A stretch of 51,530 bases of DNA from Candidatus Gastranaerophilales bacterium (GTDB lineage Bacteria > Cyanobacteriota > Vampirovibrionia > Gastranaerophilales > Gastranaerophilaceae). Where the stretch lies: positions 1 through 51,530 of the forward strand of contig CALUWE010000013.1 of assembly GCA_944324425.1 (NCBI GenBank). The letters run 5' to 3'. The notes below the pieces were generated by a model that was not told the origin of the DNA, made no database searches, and saw nothing but the letters and a program-made list of their open reading frames with translations. Positions 25,940 through 35,580 of this stretch are shown in pieces. How positions within the stretch are numbered: the stretch's first letter is position 1; each line of letters begins with the position of its first letter. The position numbers were made by a program, and so were the translations under genes.

Positions 25940-27181
25940 ATGGTTCAATATATTTTAACTGCAGCTTTAGCATTTTTGTTCGGTGCAATAATTGCAGGCT
26001 TTATATTGAACAAAAAACTTGAGCTAGAAAAAAATAAAAACCTTGAATTAAATAATGAAAATATTTCCCTTAAAGCAGAGTTAAGGGTTTTTGAAGAAAA
26101 CAAAACAAATGAAGAAAACCTAAAAAACCTTATTAAAGAAGAATTTTCAAATACGGCGGCAAAAGTTTTAATTGAAAAACAACAATATCTAAATGAACAA
26201 AATAAAACTTCCCTTGAAACTTTTTTAAACCCCTTGAAAGAAAAAATAAAAGAATTTCAACAAAAAGTAGAAAAAGCCGATGAAACAGGCAAGATAAATA
26301 CGGCCACTATAAAAGAAAAAATTGAAGAACTTGTTAAACAAAACCAAATCACCTGCTCTCAAACAGAAAAATTATCCAATGCAATTTCCCAAAATTCAAA
26401 ATTCAGAGGTTCTATGGGTGAGATGATTTTAGAAAAGCTTTTAAAGTCATCCGGCTTAATTGATAAAAAAGATAACCCCATGGGAAATTATGAGACCCAA
26501 AAAGGTTTTAGGTCAAAAGACGGTGATGTGGGAACAAAAATTGTCGATGCCGTTATTTACTTATCTGAAGGAAAAAAATCCGTTGTTGTTGATTCAAAAG
26601 CTTCTTTAGTTGAATTTATTAATTTCACGGAAACAACAAATGAAGAAGAAAAGCAAAAGCACTTAAATTCTTTTATATCTGACGTTAAAGACAGAATTAA
26701 AGAATTAACGGGCAAATATGACAATTTAGAAGGGCTTATGACGCCTGATTTTACAATTATGTTTATCCCCTTTGAATATCCTTTAACATACATTTATTCA
26801 AACCCCGATATAATTGAATATGCACTTAAAAATAACATTATAATTTCCGGCCCCTCAACTTTAATTGCCACTTTAAGAACAATTAATTATTCATGGGCGC
26901 AAAAAAACCAATATGAAAATATTCAAAATATTACAAATTTAGCCAAAAGCATTTATGAAAAAACAGCAACTTTAATTCAAAAAATTGAAGGGGTGCAAAC
27001 CTCGTTTGAAACGGTAAGAAAGAAATTTGACGAAACATTTTCAACAATAAAAGGTAAGGGCGGGCTTATCGGTCAAGTTGAAAAACTAAAAGAATATGGT
27101 CTTACACCATCCAAACAAATTGATGAAAAATATTTGGAAGATACACCCGAACTTGTACTTTTAGGACAAAATCAGGAATAA
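25940..27181 (+). CDS. rmuC: DNA recombination protein RmuC
   Basis: 413 residues. A single N-terminal transmembrane helix (residues 3-24) is followed by a coiled coil (about 30-150) and then the RmuC nuclease-like domain, with SMGEMILEKLL, VVVDSKASL and the PFEYPLTYI stretch. RmuC limits inversions and recombination at short inverted repeats. RBS AAGGGGAG is present. Confidence 0.93.
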   Translation: MVQYILTAALAFLFGAIIAGFILNKKLELEKNKNLELNNENISLKAELRVFEENKTNEENLKNLIKEEFSNTAAKVLIEKQQYLNEQNKTSLETFLNPLKEKIKEFQQKVEKADETGKINTATIKEKIEELVKQNQITCSQTEKLSNAISQNSKFRGSMGEMILEKLLKSSGLIDKKDNPMGNYETQKGFRSKDGDVGTKIVDAVIYLSEGKKSVVVDSKASLVEFINFTETTNEEEKQKHLNSFISDVKDRIKELTGKYDNLEGLMTPDFTIMFIPFEYPLTYIYSNPDIIEYALKNNIIISGPSTLIATLRTINYSWAQKNQYENIQNITNLAKSIYEKTATLIQKIEGVQTSFETVRKKFDETFSTIKGKGGLIGQVEKLKEYGLTPSKQIDEKYLEDTPELVLLGQNQE

Positions 27182-27188
27182 AAATTTT

Positions 27189-27217
27189 TTGAAAAAAGAA
27201 TTTTTATGTGGTAAACT
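27189..27217 (+). promoter_or_regulatory. Promoter of pyrF
   Basis: TTGAAA (27189-27194), a 17-base spacer and TAAACT (27212-27217), then AGAGGG before the ATG at 27249. Confidence 0.6.
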
Positions 27218-27248
27218 ATCAAGGCAGAACAATTAAAGAGGGTTAATT

Positions 27249-28007
27249 ATGGCAGTTTCTAAACCCAAATGCGCAAAAGAGAGAATAATTTTAGCTCTGG
27301 ATGTAGATACTATTGAAGAAGCAGAAAAACTTGTTTTGGAATTAAAAGATTATGTCGGCTTTTTTAAAGTCGGGCTTCAATTGCAGAGCTTCGGTTTTGA
27401 AGTCAGCGAGATGATTAAAAACCATGGTTCAAAAGTTTTTTACGATATGAAATTTCACGATATTCCAAATACCGTAGCAAGAGCAAGCGCCAATTTGGTT
27501 AAAAGGGGAATAGATTTCTTTGACCTTCATATTAAAGGCGGCTCAAAAATGATGAGCGCCACGGTTAAATTGGCAAATGAAACCGCCAAAAGGTATGAAA
27601 TGCCAATGCCAACAATTTTAGGCGTAACTTTATTATCAAGCTTCGGGCAAAGAACCCTAACCCAAGAATTAAACGTTAATATGAGCATAGATGAATACGT
27701 TTCAAGGTTAGCCAGAACCGCTTATGAATCAGGGTTAACAGGCGTTGTTGCTTCAGCTTCAGAAGCTCCTATTATAAGAGAAGAATGCGGTGAAGATTTT
27801 ATAATTGTTTGCCCCGCAGTAAGGCCGACTTGGAGCGTTGTGAATGACCAAGTAAGGGTTGTAACACCTTCTAATGCGGTAAAATCGGGTGTAGACTATA
27901 TGGTGGTAGGCCGCCCCGTTACAAACTCTGAAAACAGGGTTGAAGCACTTCAATTAATCACTCAAGAAATTGAAGATGCCATGAGCATTGAAACAAGCGT
28001 TATTTAA
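27249..28007 (+). CDS. pyrF: Orotidine 5'-phosphate decarboxylase
   Basis: 252 residues. The catalytic D-x-K-x-x-D motif is YDMKFHDIPNT, with the substrate-binding start LALDVD and the phosphate-binding VVGRPVTNS near the end. It makes UMP in the last step of pyrimidine synthesis. Probably first gene of a run with ald-proB-proA (12 bases to the next gene). Confidence 0.95.
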   Translation: MAVSKPKCAKERIILALDVDTIEEAEKLVLELKDYVGFFKVGLQLQSFGFEVSEMIKNHGSKVFYDMKFHDIPNTVARASANLVKRGIDFFDLHIKGGSKMMSATVKLANETAKRYEMPMPTILGVTLLSSFGQRTLTQELNVNMSIDEYVSRLARTAYESGLTGVVASASEAPIIREECGEDFIIVCPAVRPTWSVVNDQVRVVTPSNAVKSGVDYMVVGRPVTNSENRVEALQLITQEIEDAMSIETSVI

Positions 28008-28019
28008 GGAAATTTTCAA

Positions 28020-29168
28020 ATGAAAATGAAATCCGTGTTCGGTATTACAAAAGAATTAAAAAAGGATGAAAACAGAGTTGCGCTCACTCCTGATTCGGTT
28101 AAGCTTTTAGTTGAAAACGGCCTTGAAATATATATTGAAAAAGACGCAGGGCTTTTAAGCGGCTTTAGCAATGAAATGTATATTGAAGCGGGGGCAAAAA
28201 TTGCAAACAGCAAAGAAGAACTTTGGGATGTTGCAAATGTCATTATTAAGGTAAAAGAACCCCAAAAGGAAGAATATCCTTTATTTAAAGAAGATCAAAT
28301 CATCTTTTCATATATGCACTTAGCTGTTGAAAAAGAACTTGTTGAAAATCTTTTGAAGAAAAAAGTTTGCGCCATTTGTGCAGAATCTGTTCAAGATAAA
28401 AACGGCGATTTTCCTCTCCTTCGCCCAATGTCAGAGGTTGCAGGAAGATTGAGCATTCAATTGGGCGCACATTATCTTGAACAACAAAACGGCGGCCAAG
28501 GCATTTTACTGGGCGGCGTCCCAGGCGTTAAGCCTTCTAAAGTTGTTATCATAGGGGGCGGCGTTGTCGGTTCAAACGCTGCAAAAGTGGCGCTTGGCAT
28601 GGGGGCGGATGTTTCTGTTATAGATACGGATTCAAAAAAACTTGCCATGCTTGATATGATATTTAACGGCAACATAAAAACGCATTATTCAAACCCGACA
28701 ACAATTTTAGAAGAAGCAAAAAAAGCGGATATTTTGGTAACTGCCGTATTAAAACCAAATCAAGTTGCACCTGTTATAGTTAAAGAAGAAGTTGTTAAAC
28801 AAATGAAAAAGGGTTCTTTTTTAATAGACGTTGCAATTGATCAGGGCGGAAACACCGAAACAATAGACAGGGCAACTTCAATAAGCAACCCTGTATATGA
28901 AAAATACGGAGTAATCCACTGCTCAATTCCAAACTTGCCTTCCTTAACACCAAAAACATCATCTTACGCTTATTCTTACGCAATTTTGCCCTACATTCAA
29001 CAAATAGGCGAACTTGGCGGCTTTATGGCAATAAAAGAAACAGATGCTCTGTCTAAAGGTGTTAACACATTCAGGGGCGAAGTTACAAACCTTGAATTGG
29101 CAAAAACATTTGGCTATGAACATACGGAACTATCACTCCTTGTAGGTTTTAGGGTGAACAATGGATAA
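28020..29168 (+). CDS. ald: Alanine dehydrogenase
   Basis: 382 residues. The AlaDH/PNT N-terminal domain is clear ([20 protein letters not shown]), with the catalytic Lys in [10 protein letters not shown] and His in SYMHLAV. The NAD-binding [10 protein letters not shown] lies near residues 175-184. The enzyme interconverts alanine and pyruvate with NAD. The region normally reading HYCVANMPGAVPRTS is diverged to [15 protein letters not shown], so a related dehydrogenase specificity is possible. It overlaps proB by 8 bases. Confidence 0.88.
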   Translation: MKMKSVFGITKELKKDENRVALTPDSVKLLVENGLEIYIEKDAGLLSGFSNEMYIEAGAKIANSKEELWDVANVIIKVKEPQKEEYPLFKEDQIIFSYMHLAVEKELVENLLKKKVCAICAESVQDKNGDFPLLRPMSEVAGRLSIQLGAHYLEQQNGGQGILLGGVPGVKPSKVVIIGGGVVGSNAAKVALGMGADVSVIDTDSKKLAMLDMIFNGNIKTHYSNPTTILEEAKKADILVTAVLKPNQVAPVIVKEEVVKQMKKGSFLIDVAIDQGGNTETIDRATSISNPVYEKYGVIHCSIPNLPSLTPKTSSYAYSYAILPYIQQIGELGGFMAIKETDALSKGVNTFRGEVTNLELAKTFGYEHTELSLLVGFRVNNG

Positions 29169-30273
29169 AAATCAGGTAAAAAGAATTGTTTTTAAATTCG
29201 GAACAAATATCTTAAAAAATGAAGACGGTGATATTTGTTTATCAAGGCTGTATTCATATATTGAAGATATTGCAAAGCTATACAAAGAAGGAAAAGAAGT
29301 TTTAATTGTAACATCCGGCGCTGTTGGTTTGGGTGTTAAAAAATTGGGATTAAAAACACCTGAAACAACGGTTGACAAACAAGCCGCAGCATCAATAGGC
29401 CAACCTATGCTTATAGAAATTTGGCAAGACGGTTTTGACAGGTTCGGAATTAATATCTCGCAAATTCTTTTAATTGAAGATGATTTTTCCGTCAGAAAAA
29501 GATATTTAAGCTTAAGAAGCACCTTATCAAGGCTTTTAGAAGCGGGAATAATCCCTGTTATTAACCAAAATGACGTTATTTTGCCATCCGAACTTGAGCA
29601 CGTTAGTTTTTCAGATAACGACAAATTATCAGCCCTTGTTGCAAGTAAATTGGATGCAGACCTGCTTGTTATGGTATCAGACATTGACGGGCTTTTTGAT
29701 AAAAACCCGAAAGAATTTGAAGATGCAAAATTAATTCCCGTTGTAAACAAAGTAACCTCAAAAATCGAAAAATTGGCAACGGGCGCTTCCCTTGGCGGCA
29801 GAGGCGGTATGATAACGAAATTAAATGCAGCCAAAGTTGTTACAAATTCAGGCGCAATGGCAATGATTGTAAACGGTTTAACTCCGAATATAATAAGAAA
29901 AATCTTCACGGAAGAAAACGCAGGAACTCTGTTTTTATCAAACAACAAACTGTCATCCAAACAACGCTGGATAGCATACGCCACAAATGTCAGAGGCGAA
30001 ATTATCGTAAATAAAGGCGCAAAAGAAGCTTTAATTGAAAAACAAAAAAGCTTATTATCGGTTGGCGTTTTAGGAATTAAAGGCAAGTTTGATTCAGGCG
30101 AAGTTGTTTGCATATTGGATGAAAACGGCGAAGAATTTGCAAGAGGGGTTGCAAATTATAATTCAATCGAATGCGAAAAAATTGCAGGCAAACATAGCTA
30201 TGAAATTAAAGAAATTTTAGGCTATATGCAAAGCGATGATATGATAAATAAAGATAACTTGGTGGTTTTATGA
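29161..30273 (+). CDS. proB: Glutamate 5-kinase
   Basis: 370 residues: amino-acid kinase domain (FKFGTNIL, VTSGAVGLG, GGRGGMITKLNAA) plus a C-terminal PUA domain (about 280-365). It phosphorylates glutamate for proline synthesis and is normally inhibited by proline. It overlaps ald at its start and proA by 4 bases (ATGA) at its end, indicating coupled translation. Confidence 0.96.
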   Translation: MDKNQVKRIVFKFGTNILKNEDGDICLSRLYSYIEDIAKLYKEGKEVLIVTSGAVGLGVKKLGLKTPETTVDKQAAASIGQPMLIEIWQDGFDRFGINISQILLIEDDFSVRKRYLSLRSTLSRLLEAGIIPVINQNDVILPSELEHVSFSDNDKLSALVASKLDADLLVMVSDIDGLFDKNPKEFEDAKLIPVVNKVTSKIEKLATGASLGGRGGMITKLNAAKVVTNSGAMAMIVNGLTPNIIRKIFTEENAGTLFLSNNKLSSKQRWIAYATNVRGEIIVNKGAKEALIEKQKSLLSVGVLGIKGKFDSGEVVCILDENGEEFARGVANYNSIECEKIAGKHSYEIKEILGYMQSDDMINKDNLVVL

Positions 30274-31535
30274 TACAAACTGACAACATTTTAGAAACTG
30301 TGAAAAAGGCATCAATTGCAAAGGCCAAACTTTTTAGTTTATCGGAAGAAAAAAAAGATGAAGCCTTAATGCTTATTTCTCAAGGCATTGAAAGAAACAA
30401 AGAAAAGATTTTTGAAGAAAATAAAAAAGACCTTGAAAATGCCAAAAAAATGCTTGAATCGGGTGAAATCACAAAAGCCACTTATGACAGGCTAAAGCTT
30501 GATGAAAATAAAATGCGGGATATGATAAAAGGTATCCATGATGTTATCAGGTTAGAAGACCCTTCAAATAAAGTTTTGTGGGCAAAAGAATTGGATGAAG
30601 GGCTCATTTTAAAGAAAGTAACTTGCCCGATTGGCCTTATCGGCATAATTTTTGAAGCAAGACCCGATGTTTTAATTCAAATAACATCACTTGCAATTAA
30701 ATCAGGCAATGCGGTTATTTTAAAAGGCGGAAAAGAAACAAACAATACAAATAAAATTTTCTTTGAAGTAGTGCAAGAAGCCTTATCCGAAGTTGAAGGT
30801 TTTCCAAAAGAAGCGGTTAACCTTGTATTTTCACACCAAGATATAAACGAACTTTTAAAGTTGGATGAATACATTGACTTAATTATTCCAAGAGGTTCAA
30901 ATAAACTTGTAAACTACATTAAAGAAAACACAAAAATTCCTGTTTTGGGGCACGCTTCAGGCATTTGCCACATCTTTGTAAATAAAGATGCGGACATTAA
31001 AATGGCAAAAAATGTTATCTATGATGCAAAAACTCAATACCCTTCAGCCTGCAACAGCGTTGAAACCGTTTTGGTTCACAAAAATTTTGAAAAAACTGAA
31101 GAATTAAAAGAATTTTTAACATCAAACGGCATAAAAGTTATAGAAAACCCCGAAAGGTTTGATATTGAATATTCAGACAAAATTTTAACTTTAAAACCGA
31201 TAGAAAGCTTAGAAGCTGCAATTGACCATATAAATAAATACGGTTCTCACCACACGGACTGCATAATAACCGAAAACAAAAAGGAAGCCGAAGAATTTTT
31301 ATCCAAAGTTGATTCGGCAGGCGTTTACCATAATGTTTCAACAAGGTTTGCAGACGGCTTCAGATATGGTTTTGGCGCAGAAGTGGGCATTTCAACAAAC
31401 AAAACTTTAGCAAGAGGCCCTGTCGGTTTAGATGGCTTATGCGCTTATAAATATAAACTATACGGGCATGGAGAAATTGTTGATGATTATTCAAAAGGCA
31501 AAAAACAATTTCACCACAAATTTATCCAACAATAA
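30270..31535 (+). CDS. proA: Gamma-glutamyl phosphate reductase
   Basis: 421 residues, the standard ProA length. The NADPH-dependent aldehyde dehydrogenase fold has the catalytic Cys in YPSACNSVET, the N-terminal GIIFEARPDV and the C-terminal VSTRFADGFRYGFGAEVGIST. It makes glutamate-5-semialdehyde from the ProB product. No proC gene follows. Confidence 0.97.
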   Translation: MIQTDNILETVKKASIAKAKLFSLSEEKKDEALMLISQGIERNKEKIFEENKKDLENAKKMLESGEITKATYDRLKLDENKMRDMIKGIHDVIRLEDPSNKVLWAKELDEGLILKKVTCPIGLIGIIFEARPDVLIQITSLAIKSGNAVILKGGKETNNTNKIFFEVVQEALSEVEGFPKEAVNLVFSHQDINELLKLDEYIDLIIPRGSNKLVNYIKENTKIPVLGHASGICHIFVNKDADIKMAKNVIYDAKTQYPSACNSVETVLVHKNFEKTEELKEFLTSNGIKVIENPERFDIEYSDKILTLKPIESLEAAIDHINKYGSHHTDCIITENKKEAEEFLSKVDSAGVYHNVSTRFADGFRYGFGAEVGISTNKTLARGPVGLDGLCAYKYKLYGHGEIVDDYSKGKKQFHHKFIQQ

Positions 31536-31599
31536 AACCAAATAAAACTTTTTTGTTTTATAATATTATTCAGGCATTAATTAACCTAAGGCTACCACA

Positions 31600-32535
31600 T
31601 TGATAGAGAATGAAATCGTAGAAAAAATTAATAAATTAAAAAAAGAGAAGAATGCAGTAATTCTTGCTCACTGCTACCAAAACCCTGAAATTGATTTGGT
31701 AGCGGATTATGTTGGCGATTCACTCGGTTTATCAAAACTTGCAAGCAAAACAAATGCCGATATTATTGTTTTTGCGGGCGTTTATTTTATGGCGGAAACC
31801 GCTAAAATTTTATCCCCCGAAAAAAAAGTTTTATTGCCAAATAGAAAATCAGGCTGCAACATGGCAGATATGATTGACCTTAGAATGGTAAGAGAATTTA
31901 AAACAAAATACCCGAATATCCCTTTGGTTTGCTACGTAAATTCCACAGCGGAAGTTAAAGCGGAATGCGATGTTTGCTGTACAAGCGCCAATGCAATTGA
32001 AGTTGTAAGGTCAATGAATGTTAAAAAGGTTCTTTTTGCGCCGGATTGTTACCTTGGAAGCTGGGTTCAAAAAAATCTTCCGAATGTCGAAGTTATATCA
32101 TACCCCGGATATTGCCCGACACACCTTAGAATTTCACCGGAGGATATTAAACAGGCAAAAGAAAAATACCCCAATGGTGTTGTTTTGGTTCACCCCGAAT
32201 GCAGGCAAGAAGTTGTTGAATTATCGGATTTTACAGGTTCCACAACCCAAATTTTTGACTATGTTAAAAAAACAAACCACGAAATGTACATAATCTGCAC
32301 CGAAAAAGGAGTTGTAGACAGACTGCAAAGAGATTACAAAGACAAAAACTTTGTTCTTATAAATGAAAAAATTGTATGCCACAATATGAAACAAAATACT
32401 CTGGAAGACATTTATAATGCGCTTTTAAACGAAGAATTCGAAGTAAATGTTGATGAAAAAATAAGAAAACTTGCACTAAAATCAATTAATGCCATGATTT
32501 CAATTAAATCAGGCAAGCAAGTTGTTACTCAATAG
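31600..32535 (+). CDS. nadA: Quinolinate synthase
   Basis: 311 residues from a TTG start (CTAAGG about 9 bases upstream). The three 4Fe-4S ligands are Cys86 (KSGCNMAD), Cys172 (PGYCPTH) and Cys260 (IVCHNMKQ). HCYQNPE and HPECRQEV are also typical. It condenses iminoaspartate with dihydroxyacetone phosphate in de novo NAD synthesis. nadB and nadC are not in the window, but nadD is at 40490. Confidence 0.95.
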   Translation: MIENEIVEKINKLKKEKNAVILAHCYQNPEIDLVADYVGDSLGLSKLASKTNADIIVFAGVYFMAETAKILSPEKKVLLPNRKSGCNMADMIDLRMVREFKTKYPNIPLVCYVNSTAEVKAECDVCCTSANAIEVVRSMNVKKVLFAPDCYLGSWVQKNLPNVEVISYPGYCPTHLRISPEDIKQAKEKYPNGVVLVHPECRQEVVELSDFTGSTTQIFDYVKKTNHEMYIICTEKGVVDRLQRDYKDKNFVLINEKIVCHNMKQNTLEDIYNALLNEEFEVNVDEKIRKLALKSINAMISIKSGKQVVTQ

Positions 32536-32545
32536 GGATGTAATA

Positions 32546-33067
32546 ATGAGTGAAGAAATAAAAAGAACGTCAGAAGACAATTTAACCGACATTGATTTTG
32601 AAGACGAAGAAGAAAAAGAACTTAAAAAAAGCAATTTTTTAAAAACGGATGTTAAAGCCTGCAAATTAAAAGAAGACAATGACTCTTTAATTTCCGAATT
32701 TTACGGCGATGATGAAAAACTTATAGGCAGCAAAGTTATTCACAAAAAATCGGGTCATATTCTTGAAATTACGTATAATTTTATAGGCGGAAAAGAATCA
32801 GTTTCAGAGTATGACAAAAACAAAAAATTAATCAAGGCCGTTGATTACTACGAAAACGGACAAATAAAGCTATCAACGGATTACGGCCCAAACGGTTCTT
32901 ATAAATCAATGATGTATAACGTTGACGGCTCAAGAGTTTCTTTTGTTGATAAACACGAAGACGGAACAGCGGATGCCGTGTATTTTGATGTCGATAACAA
33001 AGGCGCAAAGCTTGAAGTCAAAATGGATGCAAACAAAAACGTCATTGATAAAAAAATTGTCAGATAG
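32546..33067 (+). CDS. Acidic protein with MORN-like repeats, unknown function
   Basis: 173 residues from the ATG at 32546 (AGGGA upstream). The first 40 residues are very acidic and probably disordered. The rest has short beta-hairpin units with a DYYENGQIKLSTDYGPNG pattern, as in MORN-variant repeats. No signal peptide or membrane segment is seen. It is 10 bases after nadA, so it is probably co-transcribed. Confidence 0.65.
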   Translation: MSEEIKRTSEDNLTDIDFEDEEEKELKKSNFLKTDVKACKLKEDNDSLISEFYGDDEKLIGSKVIHKKSGHILEITYNFIGGKESVSEYDKNKKLIKAVDYYENGQIKLSTDYGPNGSYKSMMYNVDGSRVSFVDKHEDGTADAVYFDVDNKGAKLEVKMDANKNVIDKKIVR

Positions 33068-33181
33068 CTAAAACCTGCCATATTAAGAAAAGTTAAACCA
33101 AAACAATAAAAAAATTGTAAAAATTTTGAAAAATATTTAAGAATATGCAATCCTATTTATAGGGAGTAAGAAGTAAACCAA

Positions 33182-34579
33182 ATGTATAAAATGTTATCAT
33201 CAGAAATTACGGATAAACAAAATTCACAAGCACTTATTTTATCATCAAAATTAACGGAACCAAGGCAAAGAAAACGTGCATATGCCGATTACTTAGGCAT
33301 TATGTACGCAACAGACTATATACAAAACGCGGGCTTTAGAGTAAACAATCAAAGAAGTGCTTTCAGAGCTGCAAAACTATATTCGGATTTTGAATTAACC
33401 GACATCTACACAAATTCTCACAGGCTCTATGTCGTAACGGTTTACGGCACGGAAATTATAAAAATTCCCGCTATGCACAAAGAATTTGACATTCTGCCTG
33501 AAGCTTATGTCGTAGTAGATTTAAAAATAGGAATGAAAGAGGCCGAAATTAAAGGCATTATAAAACCCGAAGATTTTGAAAACAGAGAAATTTCAAATGA
33601 TTATTTTAAATTCTACACAAACGAATTAAGAAATATTGATGAATTATTTGATATTGTGAAAAACTATTCGGGCATTAAACCCTCAATTGGCAGACATTTG
33701 GAATGTATGGATTTATTTGTGCCGTATACTGAAAACAAGCTGACAAACGAACAAAAGAAAAAGTTTATTGCACACATTCTTACATGCGAAACTTGCAAAA
33801 AAAGGTTAATGGACACGCTTAATTTTGACGCACATTCAAAAAACATAGCTAATCACAATAACATTTTATCAAGCGAAGACATATCCAAAGAAGAAAACTT
33901 TATAAGAAAGCTTCAAAACTCTAATAAAGAAGAAATTAAAATTCAAGGCGCAATTGACACTATATACAGCGACAACGGCTTTAACGACTTAAAAGGCTCT
34001 GCCCTTAAGTACGGAGCGGAAATTCCGCCAAAAACAAAAAAAATCATCTTAACCGGATTTTTTGTGGTGGCCTTTTTGCTTGTTGTAATTTCATTTGCAT
34101 CAAACGTGCCTAATAAAAACAGTGATTCAAAAGCAAAAACCGTACAAGGCGAAGTTGCAGAAGGCGATACAATAGAATTTTCAAACAGCAATACTTCTGA
34201 CTTTGATATAAATGTACCAAAAATTGATAAAAATAAAGGTTTTCTCTCTGTTTCGAAAGTATCTTGGGAAGTTTCAAAAAACATAAACAGCGAAGAACAA
34301 AAAAGGTTCTTGCAGCAAGCAGGTAAAAGCATAAGATTAAACTTGCAGAACGATTTATTGCTTTCAAACAGCACGGCAGTTAACAACAATGTTAAATTCG
34401 ATATAAGATTTTACAGAGACGGCAGTCTTGAAAATATAGAGGTTGCAAAAAGCTCGGGAAATTCAGCCGTTGATAAAGTTATCAAACAAAGTTTGGAAAA
34501 TACGCTATATTATATGCACCCCCCAAAAGGCTCTTTTGTCGGCAAGAAAAACAGTCTCACACTTGTAATTGATTTTTAA
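33182..34579 (+). CDS. DUF1822-like / zf-HC2 zinc-finger / TM / TonB-C membrane protein
   Basis: 465 residues with an unusual order. Residues 15-130 resemble cyanobacterial DUF1822 (LYSDFELTDIYTNSHRLYVV, then EAEIKGII). Residues 171-210 form an anti-sigma-type zinc finger: Cys175, His198, Cys202 and Cys205 in AHILTCETCKKRL. One transmembrane helix lies near 287-307. The C-terminal 85 residues form a TonB/TolA C-terminal domain (FYRDGSLENIEVAKSSGN) in the periplasm. It could couple a cytoplasmic regulator to an envelope contact. No sigma factor gene is adjacent. The last point and the DUF1822 match are inference. Confidence 0.65.
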   Translation: MYKMLSSEITDKQNSQALILSSKLTEPRQRKRAYADYLGIMYATDYIQNAGFRVNNQRSAFRAAKLYSDFELTDIYTNSHRLYVVTVYGTEIIKIPAMHKEFDILPEAYVVVDLKIGMKEAEIKGIIKPEDFENREISNDYFKFYTNELRNIDELFDIVKNYSGIKPSIGRHLECMDLFVPYTENKLTNEQKKKFIAHILTCETCKKRLMDTLNFDAHSKNIANHNNILSSEDISKEENFIRKLQNSNKEEIKIQGAIDTIYSDNGFNDLKGSALKYGAEIPPKTKKIILTGFFVVAFLLVVISFASNVPNKNSDSKAKTVQGEVAEGDTIEFSNSNTSDFDINVPKIDKNKGFLSVSKVSWEVSKNINSEEQKRFLQQAGKSIRLNLQNDLLLSNSTAVNNNVKFDIRFYRDGSLENIEVAKSSGNSAVDKVIKQSLENTLYYMHPPKGSFVGKKNSLTLVIDF

Positions 34580-34590
34580 ATTTAAACAAT

Positions 34591-34625
34591 AAAAAATAAG
34601 CCTCTTAAAAAAGAGGCTTATTTTT
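34591..34625. terminator. Bidirectional terminator between convergent genes
   Basis: AATAAGCCTCTT pairs with AAGAGGCTTATT across an AAAA loop, with an A-run before and a T-run after. It serves both the 34579 (+) and 34626 (-) gene ends. Confidence 0.88.
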
Positions 34626-35579
34626 CTATATTCCAAAAATCTTAAATACTCCGCTTCCTCTCGGCTTAACCGGTTCAAATGTGCAGTATGCCGTATTATC
34701 ACCCAAATGAGGGTATGTCGCAATGTCATGGCTATCAAAATCACAAGCAGGCAAAATATCAATTCCGTTGCAATCTTCCCCTTGGAAATATCTTTGGAAA
34801 GCTTTCGTGTTAGTCTTACAAACAGCTTCTTTAAAAGAAACTTTTTCTAAGAACGGAAGATCATCTTGAATTTGTTGATTGGTTCTTGCATCTAACACTT
34901 CAATAACCCTTTGTTCTCTGTTATTTTCGTTTGCCGCCTTGTTTAACAAAATTCTGTACGGAAAATATTCTTCATCAACCGTTGCATCGTAATTTCTAAG
35001 CTCAATATCATATGAAGGCGAAACCATTCCGTTTCTAAAAAAGCGGAAAAGGAAAATATCATCACCATATTCGTTGTTGCCGTTTTTTGGGCCGTTTATA
35101 TCAACATAAACATCGACATAATAATTCGCATCATCATCGCTTTGGTCCAGATCTCTTACACTAAACCAGCCGTGTGGTTGAACAAAACCGTAAAAAGCAA
35201 TGCCATTTGCCAATTGAAAATTCATTCCGTAAGTTTCAAAGCCGTTATCTGTCGTGTATTGATATTTATCATTACCTTTTTCACTGCAATGAACTTCGCC
35301 AACCGTAACAAGGCTGTCTGCAATTACCTGACAAGCAGTAACCATATCTTGAGGCAGTTCTGTTTTTGTCTCACACAGCCCGTCATCATAACAATCATCA
35401 ATAGCTGCTCTGATTGCAACAGGCATATTTTTTAATATCGAATAAATATACGGGGTTTTTGTAATATCCGTTGATTTAAACATATAAATGGAAATTGCAA
35501 GAAGAATACCGCACAAGAAAAATGCAAATATAACTTCACCCAAAATCATTCCGCTTTTAAAACAATGCTTAAGTTTCAT
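34626..35579 (-). CDS. Type IV pilin-like (prepilin) protein
   Basis: 317 residues. The N-terminus has a prepilin-peptidase pattern: a short basic leader (KLKHCFKSG), cleavage after Gly, then MILGEV with Glu at +5, then a hydrophobic helix (IFAFFLCGILLAISIYMF). The remaining 280 residues form a large soluble domain with several cysteines, likely paired. It would sit in the inner membrane or in a pilus/type II secretion pseudopilus. No pilus assembly genes are nearby, so it is an orphan here. Such atypical large pilin-like proteins are common in gut Melainabacteria, by my recollection. RBS AAGGA is present. Confidence 0.7.
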   Translation of the reverse strand: MKLKHCFKSGMILGEVIFAFFLCGILLAISIYMFKSTDITKTPYIYSILKNMPVAIRAAIDDCYDDGLCETKTELPQDMVTACQVIADSLVTVGEVHCSEKGNDKYQYTTDNGFETYGMNFQLANGIAFYGFVQPHGWFSVRDLDQSDDDANYYVDVYVDINGPKNGNNEYGDDIFLFRFFRNGMVSPSYDIELRNYDATVDEEYFPYRILLNKAANENNREQRVIEVLDARTNQQIQDDLPFLEKVSFKEAVCKTNTKAFQRYFQGEDCNGIDILPACDFDSHDIATYPHLGDNTAYCTFEPVKPRGSGVFKIFGI

Positions 35580-35580
35580 A

